Of a stretch of DNA of 64,000 bases, positions 8,555 through 17,461 are shown piece by piece. The notes beneath the pieces are model-generated. The model worked only from the letters and a program-made list of their open reading frames with translations, ran no database searches and was not told the origin of the DNA. Both the position numbers and the translations under genes were made by a program. The DNA lies in NCBI GenBank assembly GCA_004551945.1, contig SFPN01000001.1:53058-117057 (forward strand). The letters run 5' to 3'. Numbering within the stretch: position 1 is the stretch's first letter; each line of letters opens with the position of its first letter. Source of the stretch: Clostridiales bacterium (GTDB lineage Bacteria; Bacillota; Clostridia; Oscillospirales; Oscillospiraceae).

Positions 8555-10465
8555 TCACTTCTCCCCGTAATAATCCCCGGACAGGACCAGGTTGCTCAGA
8601 GTGGTGATCTGGGCGATCTGGCTGCTGCGCTGGGGGTCGCCCGGGTCGCCGCTGCCCAGCGCCCAGTAGGTCTGGCCGTCGTACCAGCTGCCGTCGCTGA
8701 AGAACACATAGCCTCCCTGATCCCCCAGGCCGTCGTGTCCGGCCAGGAAGGCCCCCGTGGTGTCCAGACCGAAGAGGTTGGCCACCGTGGGCAGGATATC
8801 CAGGGTGGAGGTCACCTTGTCCACCTGCCCGGCGGGCAGGTCCTGGGACCAGATGAAGAAGTCTGTGTGCTGGAGCAGGTTCATGTTGTCCACGCCCTTG
8901 AGCTCCATGTTCAGGCCGTCGTCCATCATGTAGTAGTTGTAGTGGTCGGCGTAGAACACCAGCACGGTGTCCTCCAGCAGGCCGCTTTCCGTGAGCTTGT
9001 CCACCAGCTCGCCGATGAACCGGTCGGTCTCCATGGCCCCCGCCACGGCGTAGACGTAGTTGCCGTCGGTGCGCTGGGCAGCCGCCTGGGCTTCTTTGGC
9101 GTTGGCCTGGTAGATGGCGCTGTCGTCCCCGTAGGGGCCGTGGCCGGAATAGGTGATGATGAAGGTGTAGAAGGGATCCCCCTCGGTCATCTGGTCAAAG
9201 CCGTTGATCAGGTACCGGTCCATCTGGTAGTTCTCCATTTCCATGTCCCCGCCGCTGGTGTAGCTCTCGTAGCCCAGGTTGGGGTGGATGGTTCCCCGGT
9301 CATAGACGGTTCCCTCGCTGTTGTGGAAGGACCGGGCGGTGTACCCGGCATCGGCAAAGAGGTTTGCCATGGAGTAGGGGTAGTGGTCCCGGGTGTAAAC
9401 GGAGGTGGGAATGCCCCCGGTGGCGGGGAGCAGACCGGTGTTGGACATGAACTCGGTGTTGAAGGTACCGGCGGTGATGTAGGCGGGGGTGTAGTGGTTG
9501 GCGAAGGACAGGCTCTCCTGCTTCAGATTCCACAGGTTGGGCATGTACGCCTCCGACAGCATCCAGGTGTCGATGGCCTCCAGCTGAACCATAATCAGGT
9601 TCTTCCCCGCCAGCAGGCCGGTGTACTCGTTGTCGGTTTTTGCCGCCTCATAGCCGGCGACGTAAGCGTCCACCTCTTCCCGCTCCTCCTGGTCCATGGT
9701 CCCGGCAGGGGCCAGCAGCATCCAGATGTCCCGGACGGTGTACTGATACAGGCCGGAGACCATCAGGGCGTTGGTGGTGTCGTTGTAGTCCTGGTAGGCA
9801 GCGGCGGCGGCGTCCTCGGGGGTGTTCTCCCAGATGACCGTGTCCACCTTGGGGAAGCACAGAAAGTGCACCGCCAGGATGATCACCGCGCCCACAGCCA
9901 TGATCCCCACGCCGCCCAGACAGGTCTTTTTGTTCACCTTGGGGGGCGCCGCGTTGAGCATGTGTCCGGCCAGGAGCAGCAGCAGCACCGCCACCACCGA
10001 GGCGGTGATCACCTTCCAGTCAAACCGGAAATACTCCGCTGTGAAAAAGCTCCCCGTGCCGCCGAAGGTCATGGCGGAGAAGGAGAAGAACCGGCCGAAC
10101 ATGCTCATAAAGCCGCTGTGGGTGACGGCCAGACCCACGAACACCCCCAGGGGGATGCCCCGGGACAGGCGCTTGCCCTTCAGGGGCAGCAGGAACACCA
10201 GCCCCGACAGCACCAGGGCCCAGCCCAGGGTGAACAGGGCGGCAGGCAGGTACTTTACCCCCACGATCCCCCCGCTCCGGTAGGTAAACCGCAGGGTAAA
10301 GTCCAGCAGCAGGTAGGCCAGAAACATGGGGACGGGGTACAGGTAAGGAATGGGCCCCTCCATCTCCCGGCTGTAGAGCCGGTCATGGAGCAGGCAATAG
10401 CGAAAAGAAAGGCCCAAGGCCTTTCCTTCCTGCTTTTTCTCTGATTTTTTGGATGTTTTATTCAT
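8555..10465 (-). CDS. LTA synthase-like sulfatase-family membrane protein (copy 2)
   Basis: A 636-residue protein with a basic N-terminus, about five membrane segments before residue 205, then the extracellular catalytic domain. Landmarks: E297 in QLEAID, T334 in GTFNTEF (catalytic threonine position), SGHGPY and FYADHYNY. The last replaces the DH-K motif seen in copy 1. The low similarity between the two tandem genes suggests division of labour rather than recent duplication. It is the first gene of the pair. The upstream gap of 423 nt holds a family C repeat and no clear promoter. Confidence 0.85.
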   Translation of the reverse strand: MNKTSKKSEKKQEGKALGLSFRYCLLHDRLYSREMEGPIPYLYPVPMFLAYLLLDFTLRFTYRSGGIVGVKYLPAALFTLGWALVLSGLVFLLPLKGKRLSRGIPLGVFVGLAVTHSGFMSMFGRFFSFSAMTFGGTGSFFTAEYFRFDWKVITASVVAVLLLLLAGHMLNAAPPKVNKKTCLGGVGIMAVGAVIILAVHFLCFPKVDTVIWENTPEDAAAAAYQDYNDTTNALMVSGLYQYTVRDIWMLLAPAGTMDQEEREEVDAYVAGYEAAKTDNEYTGLLAGKNLIMVQLEAIDTWMLSEAYMPNLWNLKQESLSFANHYTPAYITAGTFNTEFMSNTGLLPATGGIPTSVYTRDHYPYSMANLFADAGYTARSFHNSEGTVYDRGTIHPNLGYESYTSGGDMEMENYQMDRYLINGFDQMTEGDPFYTFIITYSGHGPYGDDSAIYQANAKEAQAAAQRTDGNYVYAVAGAMETDRFIGELVDKLTESGLLEDTVLVFYADHYNYYMMDDGLNMELKGVDNMNLLQHTDFFIWSQDLPAGQVDKVTSTLDILPTVANLFGLDTTGAFLAGHDGLGDQGGYVFFSDGSWYDGQTYWALGSGDPGDPQRSSQIAQITTLSNLVLSGDYYGEK

Positions 10466-10590
10466 ACAGGATACCTCTGGTCTATTTAAGTAGCCTTGTC
10501 AATGGGACTAAGTTTACACGGAGATTCCAGTCCTGTCAAGGCGTTTTTGGTTCCATGTCAGGAAAAACCCGGCGTATCCCGGCAGAAATC

Positions 10591-10797
10591 AAGGGTACGA
10601 AACCACGCCAGGCGCGCCCAGCCGGTGGGCGCGCTTCTGTACGGCGTCACAATGAGAAAGCGGCAGCCCCACCAAAGACAAAAGGCACAGCCTCTCAGGT
10701 CCGCACAAACCAGAGAGAGGGATTCCAAAGGGAGAGAACCTCTCTCCCTTTGGTGCTCTTTTCCCCATTTCTCCGGAGAAATGGGGCCCCGCCGGAG
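10591..10797 (+). repeat. Three-hairpin repeat, family C, copy 1
   Basis: A roughly 210-bp non-coding element. Hairpin 1 is GCGCGCCCA/TGGGCGCGC at 10612-10634. Hairpin 2 at 10725-10753 has 13-bp arms (CCAAAGGGAGAGA) around a 3-nt loop. Hairpin 3 is the perfect 24-bp palindrome at 10763-10786 centred on TCCGGA. The right end lies about 90 bp past the glyS stop on the minus strand. Other copies: 28558-28768, 44001-44209, 50477-50688. It accounts for most of the 10466-10888 gap. Confidence 0.9.
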
Positions 10798-10888
10798 GCG
10801 GCCCTCGGAACGGTTGTGATGCCCTTTACGTTCCACCCTCTGCACAGCACGCCCAGAGGGGGAGCCAAGAGGTAGGAGGTGTGCTCTC

Positions 10889-12322
10889 TTAAAACTCCAT
10901 CTTCCCCATGAGGTAGTCCTTCAGCTCCCCGATGGGCATACGGACCTGCTCCATGGTGTCCCGGTCGCGGACGGTGACGCAGCCGTCGCCGGCCTTCTCC
11001 CCGTCGCCCACGGTGTCGAAGTCCACGGTGATGCAGAAGGGGGTGCCGATCTCGTCCTGGCGGCGGTACCGCTTGCCGATGGAGCCGGCCTCGTCGTAGT
11101 CCACCATGAAGTACTTGCTCAGCTGCTGCTGGATCTCCAGGGCGGGCTCAGCCAGCTTCTTGGACAGGGGGAGCACGGCGCACTTGAAGGGGGCCAGAGC
11201 GGGGTGCAGGTGCAGGACGGTGCGGATGTCGTCGTTGCCCTTCTTGTCCTGGCCCACCACCTCTTCGTCGTAGGCGTCAATGAGGAAGGCCAGGGTGACG
11301 CGGTCGGCGCCCAGGGAGGGCTCGATGACGTAGGGGATGTAGTGCTCCCCGGACTCCTGGTCGAAGTAGGTCTGGTCCTTGCCGGAGGTGGTCTGGTGGG
11401 CGGTCAGGTCGAAGTTGGTGCGGGAGGCAACGCCCCACAGCTCGCCCCAGCCGAAGGGGAAGAGGAACTCAAAGTCGGTGGTGGCGTTGGAGTAGTGGCT
11501 CAGCTCCTCGGGGTCATGGTCCCGCAGGCGCAGGTTCTCCTCCTGCATGCCCAGCTCCTTCAGCCAGTTGTGGCAGAACTCCTTCCAGTAGCCGAACCAC
11601 TCCAGCTCAGTGCCAGGCTTGCAGAAGAACTCCAGCTCCATCTGCTCAAACTCCCGGGTGCGGAAGGTGAAGTTGCCGGGGGTGATCTCGTTGCGGAAGG
11701 ACTTGCCCACCTGGCACACGCCGAAGGGCAGCTTCTTCCGGGTGGTGCGCTGGACGTTCTGGAAGTTCACGAAAATGCCCTGGGCGGTCTCGGGACGCAG
11801 GTACACGGTGTTCTTGGCGTCCTCGGTAACCCCCTGGAAGGTCTTGAACATCAGGTTAAACTGGCGGATGTCGGTCCAGTTGTGCTTGCCGCAGGTGGGA
11901 CAGGGGATGTTGTGCTCCTCGATGAAGTCCTTCATCTCCCCCTGGCTGAGGGCGTCCACGGACTTGCCCAGGTCGAAGCCGTTCTCCTGGCACCAGTCCT
12001 CGATGACCTTGTCGGCGCGGAAGCGCTCCTTGCACTCCTTGCAGTCCATGAGGGGGTCGGAGAAGCCGCCCACATGGCCGGAGGCCACCCACACCTGGGG
12101 GTTCATCAGGATGGCGGCGTCCAGACCCACGTTGTAGGGGTTCTCCTGGACGAACTTCTTCCACCAGGCCTTCTTCACGTTGTTTTTCAGCTCCACACCC
12201 AGGGGGCCGTAGTCCCAGGTGTTGGCCAGGCCGCCGTAAATCTCACTGCCGGGGAACACAAAGCCGCGGCCCTTGCACAGGGCAACCACCTTGTCCATGG
12301 TTTTCTGAGAATTGGAAAGCAT
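10889..12322 (-). CDS. glyS: Glycyl-tRNA synthetase (dimeric class II type)
   Basis: A 477-residue enzyme that charges tRNA-Gly. The ATG at 12322 follows GAGGGAGGAG; the upstream in-frame extension lies in leader sequence. Class II signatures are visible: YGPLGVELKNN at the N-terminus, RPETAQGIFVNF, GKSFRNEITPGNF (motif 2) and EPSLGADR with the following AFL (motif 3). A CPTCGKHNW insertion looks zinc-binding. This is the eukaryote/Gram-positive alpha-2 form, not the GlyQ/GlyS tetramer. A good promoter lies 108 nt upstream. No T-box is visible in the leader. Confidence 0.97.
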   Translation of the reverse strand: MLSNSQKTMDKVVALCKGRGFVFPGSEIYGGLANTWDYGPLGVELKNNVKKAWWKKFVQENPYNVGLDAAILMNPQVWVASGHVGGFSDPLMDCKECKERFRADKVIEDWCQENGFDLGKSVDALSQGEMKDFIEEHNIPCPTCGKHNWTDIRQFNLMFKTFQGVTEDAKNTVYLRPETAQGIFVNFQNVQRTTRKKLPFGVCQVGKSFRNEITPGNFTFRTREFEQMELEFFCKPGTELEWFGYWKEFCHNWLKELGMQEENLRLRDHDPEELSHYSNATTDFEFLFPFGWGELWGVASRTNFDLTAHQTTSGKDQTYFDQESGEHYIPYVIEPSLGADRVTLAFLIDAYDEEVVGQDKKGNDDIRTVLHLHPALAPFKCAVLPLSKKLAEPALEIQQQLSKYFMVDYDEAGSIGKRYRRQDEIGTPFCITVDFDTVGDGEKAGDGCVTVRDRDTMEQVRMPIGELKDYLMGKMEF

Positions 12323-12429
12323 AGAAATCTCCTCCCTCGCCGGGTTCTCCGGCGATCGTTTTATTTGGTCCTGGATCAAAAAACCGCCCACATTCGCTCT
12401 CTCAGGCGGAACATATCCATAATAGTTCA

Positions 12430-12457
12430 ATTATATACAAAATGTGGGTGGTGTCAA
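12430..12457 (-). promoter_or_regulatory. Sigma-A promoter of glyS
   Basis: Read on the minus strand: TTGACA (12457-12452), 16-nt spacer, TATAAT (12435-12430). Both boxes are exact consensus. The leader that follows contains a possible 14-codon reading frame (MDMFRLRERMWAVF) and a CGCCGG/CCGGCG hairpin just before the ribosome binding site. Confidence 0.85.
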
Positions 12458-12565
12458 GGCAGGGGGCATGGAATGTTCCGGAAACCTCTGTTAAATTAAA
12501 CATGTGTGAAAATCCCCTCTTCAAGCGTCTTATCTATGAAAGACAAAAGAAAGGAGGTGCCCTCT

Positions 12566-13054
12566 ATGACAGAGGCAGAGTTTCTTCCTCTGTTCGACCA
12601 ATACCACAACATGGTCTACCGCCTGGCCCTGACCTCTCTGCGCTCTGCCCACGACGCGGAGGATATGGTGCAGACCGTTTTTCTCAAGCTCCTTTCCAGC
12701 CCCTCTCCCCCGGCTCCCGGCAAGGAGAAGGCCTGGCTGGCCCAGGTGACGGTGAACGGCTGCCGGGACCTGGCCCGGTCCAGGAAGCGGTGGGGGTGGG
12801 AGCCTTTGGATGAAAACATCCCCTTTTCCCAGCCGGAGGAAAGCGCCCTCTTCCAGGCGGTGATGGCCCTGCCGGAAAAGCTCCGGGTCACCGTTCACCT
12901 GCACTACTATGAGGGCTATTCCCACCGCGAGATCGCTCAGATTCTGCACATCAGCCCGTCGGCCGTGTCCATGCGGCTGCACCGGGCCAGAAATTTGCTG
13001 CGGAACAGCTTAAAGGAGGATGGCTATGGACCAGCAATATCGGAACCTTTTTGA
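12566..13054 (+). CDS. RNA polymerase ECF-type sigma factor
   Basis: A 162-residue sigma-70 family protein. The ATG at 12566 is chosen because AAAGGAGG lies just before it; the open frame begins 20 codons earlier. Region 2 covers FDQYHNMVYRLAL and HDAEDMVQTVFLKLL, and region 4 has the helix-turn-helix YSHREIAQILHISPSAVSMRLHRAR. It overlaps the next gene by 29 nt, which implies translational coupling. It probably directs an envelope or stress regulon together with its downstream partner. No convincing ECF promoter was found upstream. Confidence 0.92.
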   Translation: MTEAEFLPLFDQYHNMVYRLALTSLRSAHDAEDMVQTVFLKLLSSPSPPAPGKEKAWLAQVTVNGCRDLARSRKRWGWEPLDENIPFSQPEESALFQAVMALPEKLRVTVHLHYYEGYSHREIAQILHISPSAVSMRLHRARNLLRNSLKEDGYGPAISEPF

Positions 13055-14126
13055 CCAGATCTCCCTGCCGGAGGACCGGGCCCAGGCCATGCGCGGCCGC
13101 CTGGCTGCCCGGTGCGCCAGGGAGACACCGGACCGGGAAGCCTTTCCCGGGAAAAGCCCAAAACCTTTCCGCCGCTCCCGGTTCCTGGCCGCGGCTGCGG
13201 CCGCGGCGCTGATCCTCTCTCTGGGGACGGCCGGGGCCACCGGCGCGCTGCAATCCGTGAAGGACGTCTTTGCCGGCCTGTTCGGCTCCTCCCCCGGCCA
13301 GACCCGGATTCTGGAGGAGATGAGCCGGTCCGTGGGCGCCAGCGCCACGGCGGACGGCCTGACCATCACGGTGGACGCCATTCTCGGGGACAAGGCCAAC
13401 TGCGTCATCGTCTACTCCATCACCCCGGAGGAAGGAGTCGCTCTGTCCCCGCCGGGGGTGTGGGAACAGGGGGAGGACGGAACGGAGGAGTTGTATCTCA
13501 CCTACTCGTTTTATGATGAGGACGGCCTGCCGGACCTGTCCTATGGGTCCCTTGAATTCTACGACGCTAACCCCTCTGACCCATCCATCCAATTCATGGA
13601 GAAACAAAGCTATCCCCAAGGGGTTCCCAAAGGGGTCACCACAAGAACCTTTGAAAACCTCTCCTACGGCAGCATCTGGTCTGGTGACGCAGACCTGGTG
13701 GCCGCCGGTCCCTGGGAGCTCACCTTCTCCCTGGACGATACGGACAGCTCTCTCCTCCTGGCTGAGAACCAGGCCATTCCGCTGAAGGGGGAGACCGTCA
13801 CCGCAGACAGCATCTCCATCTCTCCCCTGTTCGTGACCATTGAGAGCTCCTTCGACAGGGTCATTTCCTGGCGGGAGGACATGTCCGGCGATCCCTTCGC
13901 TTCCCATGAAGAGGCCTCCCTGGGTCAGGCGATCCTGTCGCTGCCCGTCTCCCTCACCCTGAAGGACGGCACCACCCTGGACCTTTCCGGGAACAGCGCC
14001 AGCAGCATCGGGGACCGGGACGGGAAAACCCGCTGCACCAGAAGCTGCCGCCTCCCGGAGATCATCCCCCTGGACGCCATGGAAAGCCTCACCATCGGGG
14101 AGCTGACCATTCCCGTGGAGCCGTAA
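13026..14126 (+). CDS. DUF4179 membrane protein, probable anti-sigma partner
   Basis: A 366-residue protein with a cytoplasmic N-terminus of about 50 residues, one membrane segment near 52-72, and a large extracytoplasmic beta-rich region typical of DUF4179 proteins. The ATG at 13026 has GGAGG at 6-nt spacing; another ATG two codons earlier overlaps that site. Genes of this type directly follow ECF sigma genes in clostridia and are thought to hold the sigma factor at the membrane. The anti-sigma role rests on gene order and topology. The PrsW-type protease at 22466-23161 is a possible processing enzyme, by inference only. Confidence 0.8.
   Translation: MDQQYRNLFDQISLPEDRAQAMRGRLAARCARETPDREAFPGKSPKPFRRSRFLAAAAAAALILSLGTAGATGALQSVKDVFAGLFGSSPGQTRILEEMSRSVGASATADGLTITVDAILGDKANCVIVYSITPEEGVALSPPGVWEQGEDGTEELYLTYSFYDEDGLPDLSYGSLEFYDANPSDPSIQFMEKQSYPQGVPKGVTTRTFENLSYGSIWSGDADLVAAGPWELTFSLDDTDSSLLLAENQAIPLKGETVTADSISISPLFVTIESSFDRVISWREDMSGDPFASHEEASLGQAILSLPVSLTLKDGTTLDLSGNSASSIGDRDGKTRCTRSCRLPEIIPLDAMESLTIGELTIPVEP
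13143..13154. promoter_or_regulatory. Noc-site-like palindrome within a CDS
   Basis: Exact TTTCCCGGGAAA inside the DUF4179 gene (codons for FPGK). Intragenic Noc sites are normal in Bacillus, but a chance codon-driven match is equally possible here. Confidence 0.3.
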
Positions 14127-14141
14127 GCTCTCTCCGGGAAA

Positions 14142-14179
14142 CAGAAAAAGACAGGCACGTTGGTGCCTGTCTTTTTCTG
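14142..14179. terminator. Bidirectional terminator between convergent genes
   Basis: A 17-bp perfect stem (CAGAAAAAGACAGGCAC and its complement) closes on GTTG. A/T tracts on both sides let it end both the sigma/DUF4179 operon (plus) and htrA (minus). Confidence 0.93.
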
Positions 14180-14189
14180 TTCATCTATA

Positions 14190-15572
14190 TTAATACCCAA
14201 ACCCGCTGAAGGGCCAGCCGCCGCTTTGCTGCTGTTGCTGCTGCTGTTGGTATTGCTGCTGATACTCTGTCTGGGCCTCGTCCTGAAGGGCGGTCTTTTC
14301 CGGGGTGGACTCCTCCAGGGTGAGCTTCACCTCCATGGTCTGGCCGCTGCGGTAGACGGTGAGCTTCACCGTGTCCCCGGGCGCATACTCGTTCTTGGCG
14401 GAGATCAGCTCGTCAGAGCAGGTTACCTCCGTGTCGTCAATCTTTGTGATGATGTCACCGGCCTGGAGGCCGGCCTTCTCCCCGCACAGGCCGGGGGTGA
14501 CCACCAGGACCTCTGCCCCGGCGGGCACGCCGTAATTCTGGACCTCCTGGGCCACGTCGCCCACGGAGATGCCCATGAGAGGCTTACCGGTGACATAGCC
14601 GTTGGTGACCAGCTCGCTGACCATGTCCGCCACGTCATCCATGGGGATGGCAAAGCCCAGGCCCTCCACGGAGGCGGAGGAGGAGTAGCTGCCGGAGGAA
14701 TACTTGGCGGAGACGATGCCGATGACCTCTCCGTGGCTGTTGAACAGGGGGCCGCCGGAGTTGCCGGAGTTGATGGCGCAGTCGGTCTGGATCATGTTCA
14801 TCTTCCGGCCGTCGCTCATGGTGATGGACCGGTTCAGGGCGGAGATGATGCCGGTGGTTTCGGTAAAGGTCAGCTCGCCCAGGGGGTTGCCGATGGCGGT
14901 GACCTGCTCGCCCACCAGCATGTCGTCGGAGGAGCCGATGACCACAGGGGTCAGGCCGGTGGCGTTAATCTTAATCACCGCGATGTCGTTGGCCTCCTCG
15001 CCGCCCACATAGGTGGCGGGGTAGGTGGTGCCGTCCACAAAGGCAACGGTGATGGAGTTGGCGTCCGCAATAACATGGTAGTTGGTGAGGATATAGCCGT
15101 CCTCGGTGATGACAAAGCCGGAGCCTGCCGCCGCGCCGGTGACGGTCTGGCCGAAGATGTTGGTGCTGACGATATCCACGGTGATACCAACGGTGGAGCC
15201 CACATAGGCCGCGTAGATCTCAGCGGTGGTCATCTCCTTCTCCGTGTCCACGGCGGTCAGGTTCAGCTGGGTGGGCTGCCGGTCGCCCACGTACAGGGTT
15301 GTGTTGTTGCCGCCGCTGGCCAGCTCATACAGGGGGTGGATGGAGGCGCCGATCACGGCGCACACCAGGCACAGAGCCACCACTTTCCAAGCCGTCCGGT
15401 TCTTCCGGGGCTTTTTGGGCTTCTCCGGGCCGCTGGGGCCGTCGTGAAAACCGGTGAAGCCAGGCTCACCGCAGCTGCCGGGATTGCTGGGGCCAGGCTG
15501 GTAATAACCAGGAGCAAAGGGGTCCTGGTCTCTGTTTTCTCCCATATCGTTGTTGTTGCCGTAGTAATCCAT
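14190..15572 (-). CDS. htrA: HtrA/DegP-like trypsin-type serine protease with PDZ domain
   Basis: A 460-residue membrane-anchored protease for envelope protein quality control. The ATG at 15572 follows AGGAGG; an ATG seven codons upstream has no such site. Layout: a Gly/Pro/Asn-rich cytoplasmic head (1-60), a membrane segment near 62-80, a protease domain with H166 (TNYHVI), D196 (NDIAVI) and S272 (GNSGGPL), and a PDZ domain from about 335. The last 30 residues are glutamine-rich, with a run of eight Gln, and end WPFSGFGY. The catalytic triad is complete. Confidence 0.95.
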   Translation of the reverse strand: MDYYGNNNDMGENRDQDPFAPGYYQPGPSNPGSCGEPGFTGFHDGPSGPEKPKKPRKNRTAWKVVALCLVCAVIGASIHPLYELASGGNNTTLYVGDRQPTQLNLTAVDTEKEMTTAEIYAAYVGSTVGITVDIVSTNIFGQTVTGAAAGSGFVITEDGYILTNYHVIADANSITVAFVDGTTYPATYVGGEEANDIAVIKINATGLTPVVIGSSDDMLVGEQVTAIGNPLGELTFTETTGIISALNRSITMSDGRKMNMIQTDCAINSGNSGGPLFNSHGEVIGIVSAKYSSGSYSSSASVEGLGFAIPMDDVADMVSELVTNGYVTGKPLMGISVGDVAQEVQNYGVPAGAEVLVVTPGLCGEKAGLQAGDIITKIDDTEVTCSDELISAKNEYAPGDTVKLTVYRSGQTMEVKLTLEESTPEKTALQDEAQTEYQQQYQQQQQQQQSGGWPFSGFGY

Positions 15573-15691
15573 GGTTTCCGCCTCCTGTTTCATTCAAAAC
15601 AATCGTTGTAATGGTTAAAAAGTAAGTTCTTAACTGGTTTGCAGTATACGGGGCATTTATGAAGAATTCGTGACATTGCCGTGAAATAATT

Positions 15692-16858
15692 TTAATTTTT
15701 TTCTTCCTCCCGGCCGGTGTGGAGGATGGCGTAGAGATCCCGTCCCGCTTGGCTCAGGTCCCGGGCGGTGTCCCGGAACATCCCCGCCCGCCACAGGTTG
15801 CGGAACATGATGACGAGAATAGGGGCCAGGATCATGCCCCCCACCCCGGCCAGCTTCATGCCCACATAGATGGCCAGCAGGGACAGCAGAGGGTGAAGGC
15901 CGGTCTGGTCCCCCACGATCTTGGGCTCCAGAAACCGGCGGAACAGGCAGATGATTCCCCAGACCAGCAGCAGGTACAGCCCCCGCTTCCAGTCCCCCAG
16001 AATGAAGGAGATCACCGCCCAGGGAACCATCACGGTTCCTGCCCCCAGGATGGGGATAAAGTCCAGCACCCCCAGCAGGATGGCCAGCAGCACCCAATAG
16101 GGCTGGCGCATGATGCAGAAGCCGATCATTAAAATCACCATGACCCCCAAGGAGACGGTGGCCTCGGCCTTGAGATAGCCCCCGAAGGCCGCGGAAAAGG
16201 CCCGCCGCAGCTGATCCCACACCTTCCGCAGGCTGGCGGGGGTTTTTTTCGCCGCCCGGTCCCGGAGGTTGGGATAGTCGGCGGCGGTGAAGTAGCAGGC
16301 CATCAGGAAAAACAGGAAGGCCAGCACAAAGGAGGAGATGCTCCGGGCCGCCGAGGTGGTCTTGGGCACCAGCCGGGAGGCCGCCTCGTGGAGCCAGGCC
16401 AGCAGCCGGTCGGACAGGTCGTGGACCACGTCCTGGACGGCGGCGGGGAGCAGGCTCAGCCACCTCTCCATGGTCTGGCTCAGCTGGAGGTACACCCCCT
16501 GGAAGGTTTCCCACAGGTCCTCCCAGTTGACCCACAGGGCAGAGATTTCCTGCCAGCCCTTCCACACCAGGGCGGCAATGATCCCGCCCAGGGCGCCCAC
16601 CACCAGGAGAAGGAAGAGCAAGGATAAAATTCCCCGGGGAATTTTCCACCGGCTGTGGATAAACTCCCGGGCCGGTTCCGTCAGCCAGGTGAACACCAGG
16701 GCCAGGAGAAAGGGCATACACAGGGACAGAACCGGCCGGCCCAACAGCAGCAAACCCAGCACCACGCCCACAAAAATCAGCAGGCGGATAAGCAGCCGGG
16801 TCCAAAGCATCCGCCGCTGAGGGCGGGTCAGGGGCAGAGGTCTGATTTCCATAGTCAT
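15692..16858 (-). CDS. AI-2E/YtvI family membrane protein
   Basis: A 388-residue integral membrane protein with about eight hydrophobic segments and the family stretch DFIPILGAG near residues 275-285. Start ATG at 16858 after GGAAAGGAGG. YtvI proteins occur in sporulating Firmicutes and belong to the family loosely named autoinducer-2 exporters; the transported substrate is unknown. An amphipathic, Trp-rich region around residues 110-160 probably lies outside the membrane. A TGTCGAA heptamer, like half of a Spo0A box, is found about 80 bp upstream and may hint at sporulation control. Confidence 0.85.
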   Translation of the reverse strand: MTMEIRPLPLTRPQRRMLWTRLLIRLLIFVGVVLGLLLLGRPVLSLCMPFLLALVFTWLTEPAREFIHSRWKIPRGILSLLFLLLVVGALGGIIAALVWKGWQEISALWVNWEDLWETFQGVYLQLSQTMERWLSLLPAAVQDVVHDLSDRLLAWLHEAASRLVPKTTSAARSISSFVLAFLFFLMACYFTAADYPNLRDRAAKKTPASLRKVWDQLRRAFSAAFGGYLKAEATVSLGVMVILMIGFCIMRQPYWVLLAILLGVLDFIPILGAGTVMVPWAVISFILGDWKRGLYLLLVWGIICLFRRFLEPKIVGDQTGLHPLLSLLAIYVGMKLAGVGGMILAPILVIMFRNLWRAGMFRDTARDLSQAGRDLYAILHTGREEEKN

Positions 16859-16883
16859 GCTCCCTCCTTTCCGTTCACGATAT

Positions 16884-16912
16884 CCTTGGCTCCCCCAGAG
16901 GGGGAGCCAAGG
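16884..16912. repeat. Family B palindrome
   Basis: A perfect hairpin with 13-bp arms (CCTTGGCTCCCCC) and AGA loop, between rpsT and the YtvI-like gene. Relatives: 25619-25639, 28475-28495, 48660-48681, 58911-58930, and a half copy near 10855. Confidence 0.8.
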
Positions 16913-16950
16913 GGCTTTTCCACACTTTGTCACCGTTCGACAGGGATGAA

Positions 16951-16980
16951 AAAAACCGTCTGACGAATCAGACGGTTTTT
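16951..16980 (-). terminator. Terminator of rpsT
   Basis: Stem AAAAACCGTCTGA/TCAGACGGTTTTT with CGAA loop, 12 nt past the rpsT stop. T runs are present on both strands. Confidence 0.9.
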
Positions 16981-16991
16981 CTTGGAGTCTC

Positions 16992-17258
16992 TTACTGAGG
17001 AATCTTGTTCAGACGCAGGGTCATCTTGCTCTTGCGGTTTGCTGCGGTATTCTTGTGCAGCAGCCCGCGAGCGGCGGCCTGATCCACAGCCTTGACGGCC
17101 TCTTTGTATCTCTTATCGGCCTCGACGCGGTTGCCTTCGTTGATAGCAGCGTCAAAATACTTCAGCTGAGTCTTCAGTGCGGACTTTGCGGCCTTGTTTC
17201 TTGCGGCCTTTGTCTGATTGACCAGAACACGCTTCTTTGCAGACTTGATATTCGGCAA
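16992..17258 (-). CDS. rpsT: 30S ribosomal protein S20
   Basis: An 88-residue basic protein that binds 16S rRNA early in small-subunit assembly. The N-terminus PNIKSAKKRVLVN is the family signature. The start is taken as TTG at 17258, because GGAGGAGGTG precedes it at proper spacing; an in-frame GTG three codons upstream lies inside that ribosome binding site. The length then matches typical S20. A weak TTG start fits a protein known to regulate its own translation in other bacteria. It is divergent from gpr, a common arrangement in sporulating Firmicutes. Confidence 0.96.
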   Translation of the reverse strand: MPNIKSAKKRVLVNQTKAARNKAAKSALKTQLKYFDAAINEGNRVEADKRYKEAVKAVDQAAARGLLHKNTAANRKSKMTLRLNKIPQ

Positions 17259-17321
17259 ACCAAACACCTCCTCCGATCGTTAAAAATTAAATTTAGTCAC
17301 AAAAGTTCTGTGCGAGAATGT

Positions 17322-17350
17322 ATTCTAGCACAAAGCTTTTGAAATTGCAA
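17322..17350 (-). promoter_or_regulatory. Sigma-A promoter of rpsT
   Basis: On the minus strand: TTGCAA (17350-17345), 17-nt spacer, TAGAAT (17327-17322). This gives a leader of about 57 nt. Confidence 0.75.
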
Positions 17351-17461
17351 CCTTTTTTCGCAAAAAATTAGATTTTTTACATACTTTTTTGAAAAATGCT
17401 AAGAATAGTACCGCAAATCCAATTCCCCCACCATATCTGGTGGTTACCAGGAGGCGTTCCC

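Noticed and set aside
12323..12460. T-box leader for glyS
   Set aside because: Too short and without the AGGGUGG-type T-box sequence or specifier stem.
16626..16645. 20-bp perfect palindrome AAAATTCCCCGGGGAATTTT inside the YtvI-like gene
   Set aside because: It has an extra C-G pair compared with the Noc core, lies in coding sequence and occurs once; I do not count it as a Noc site.
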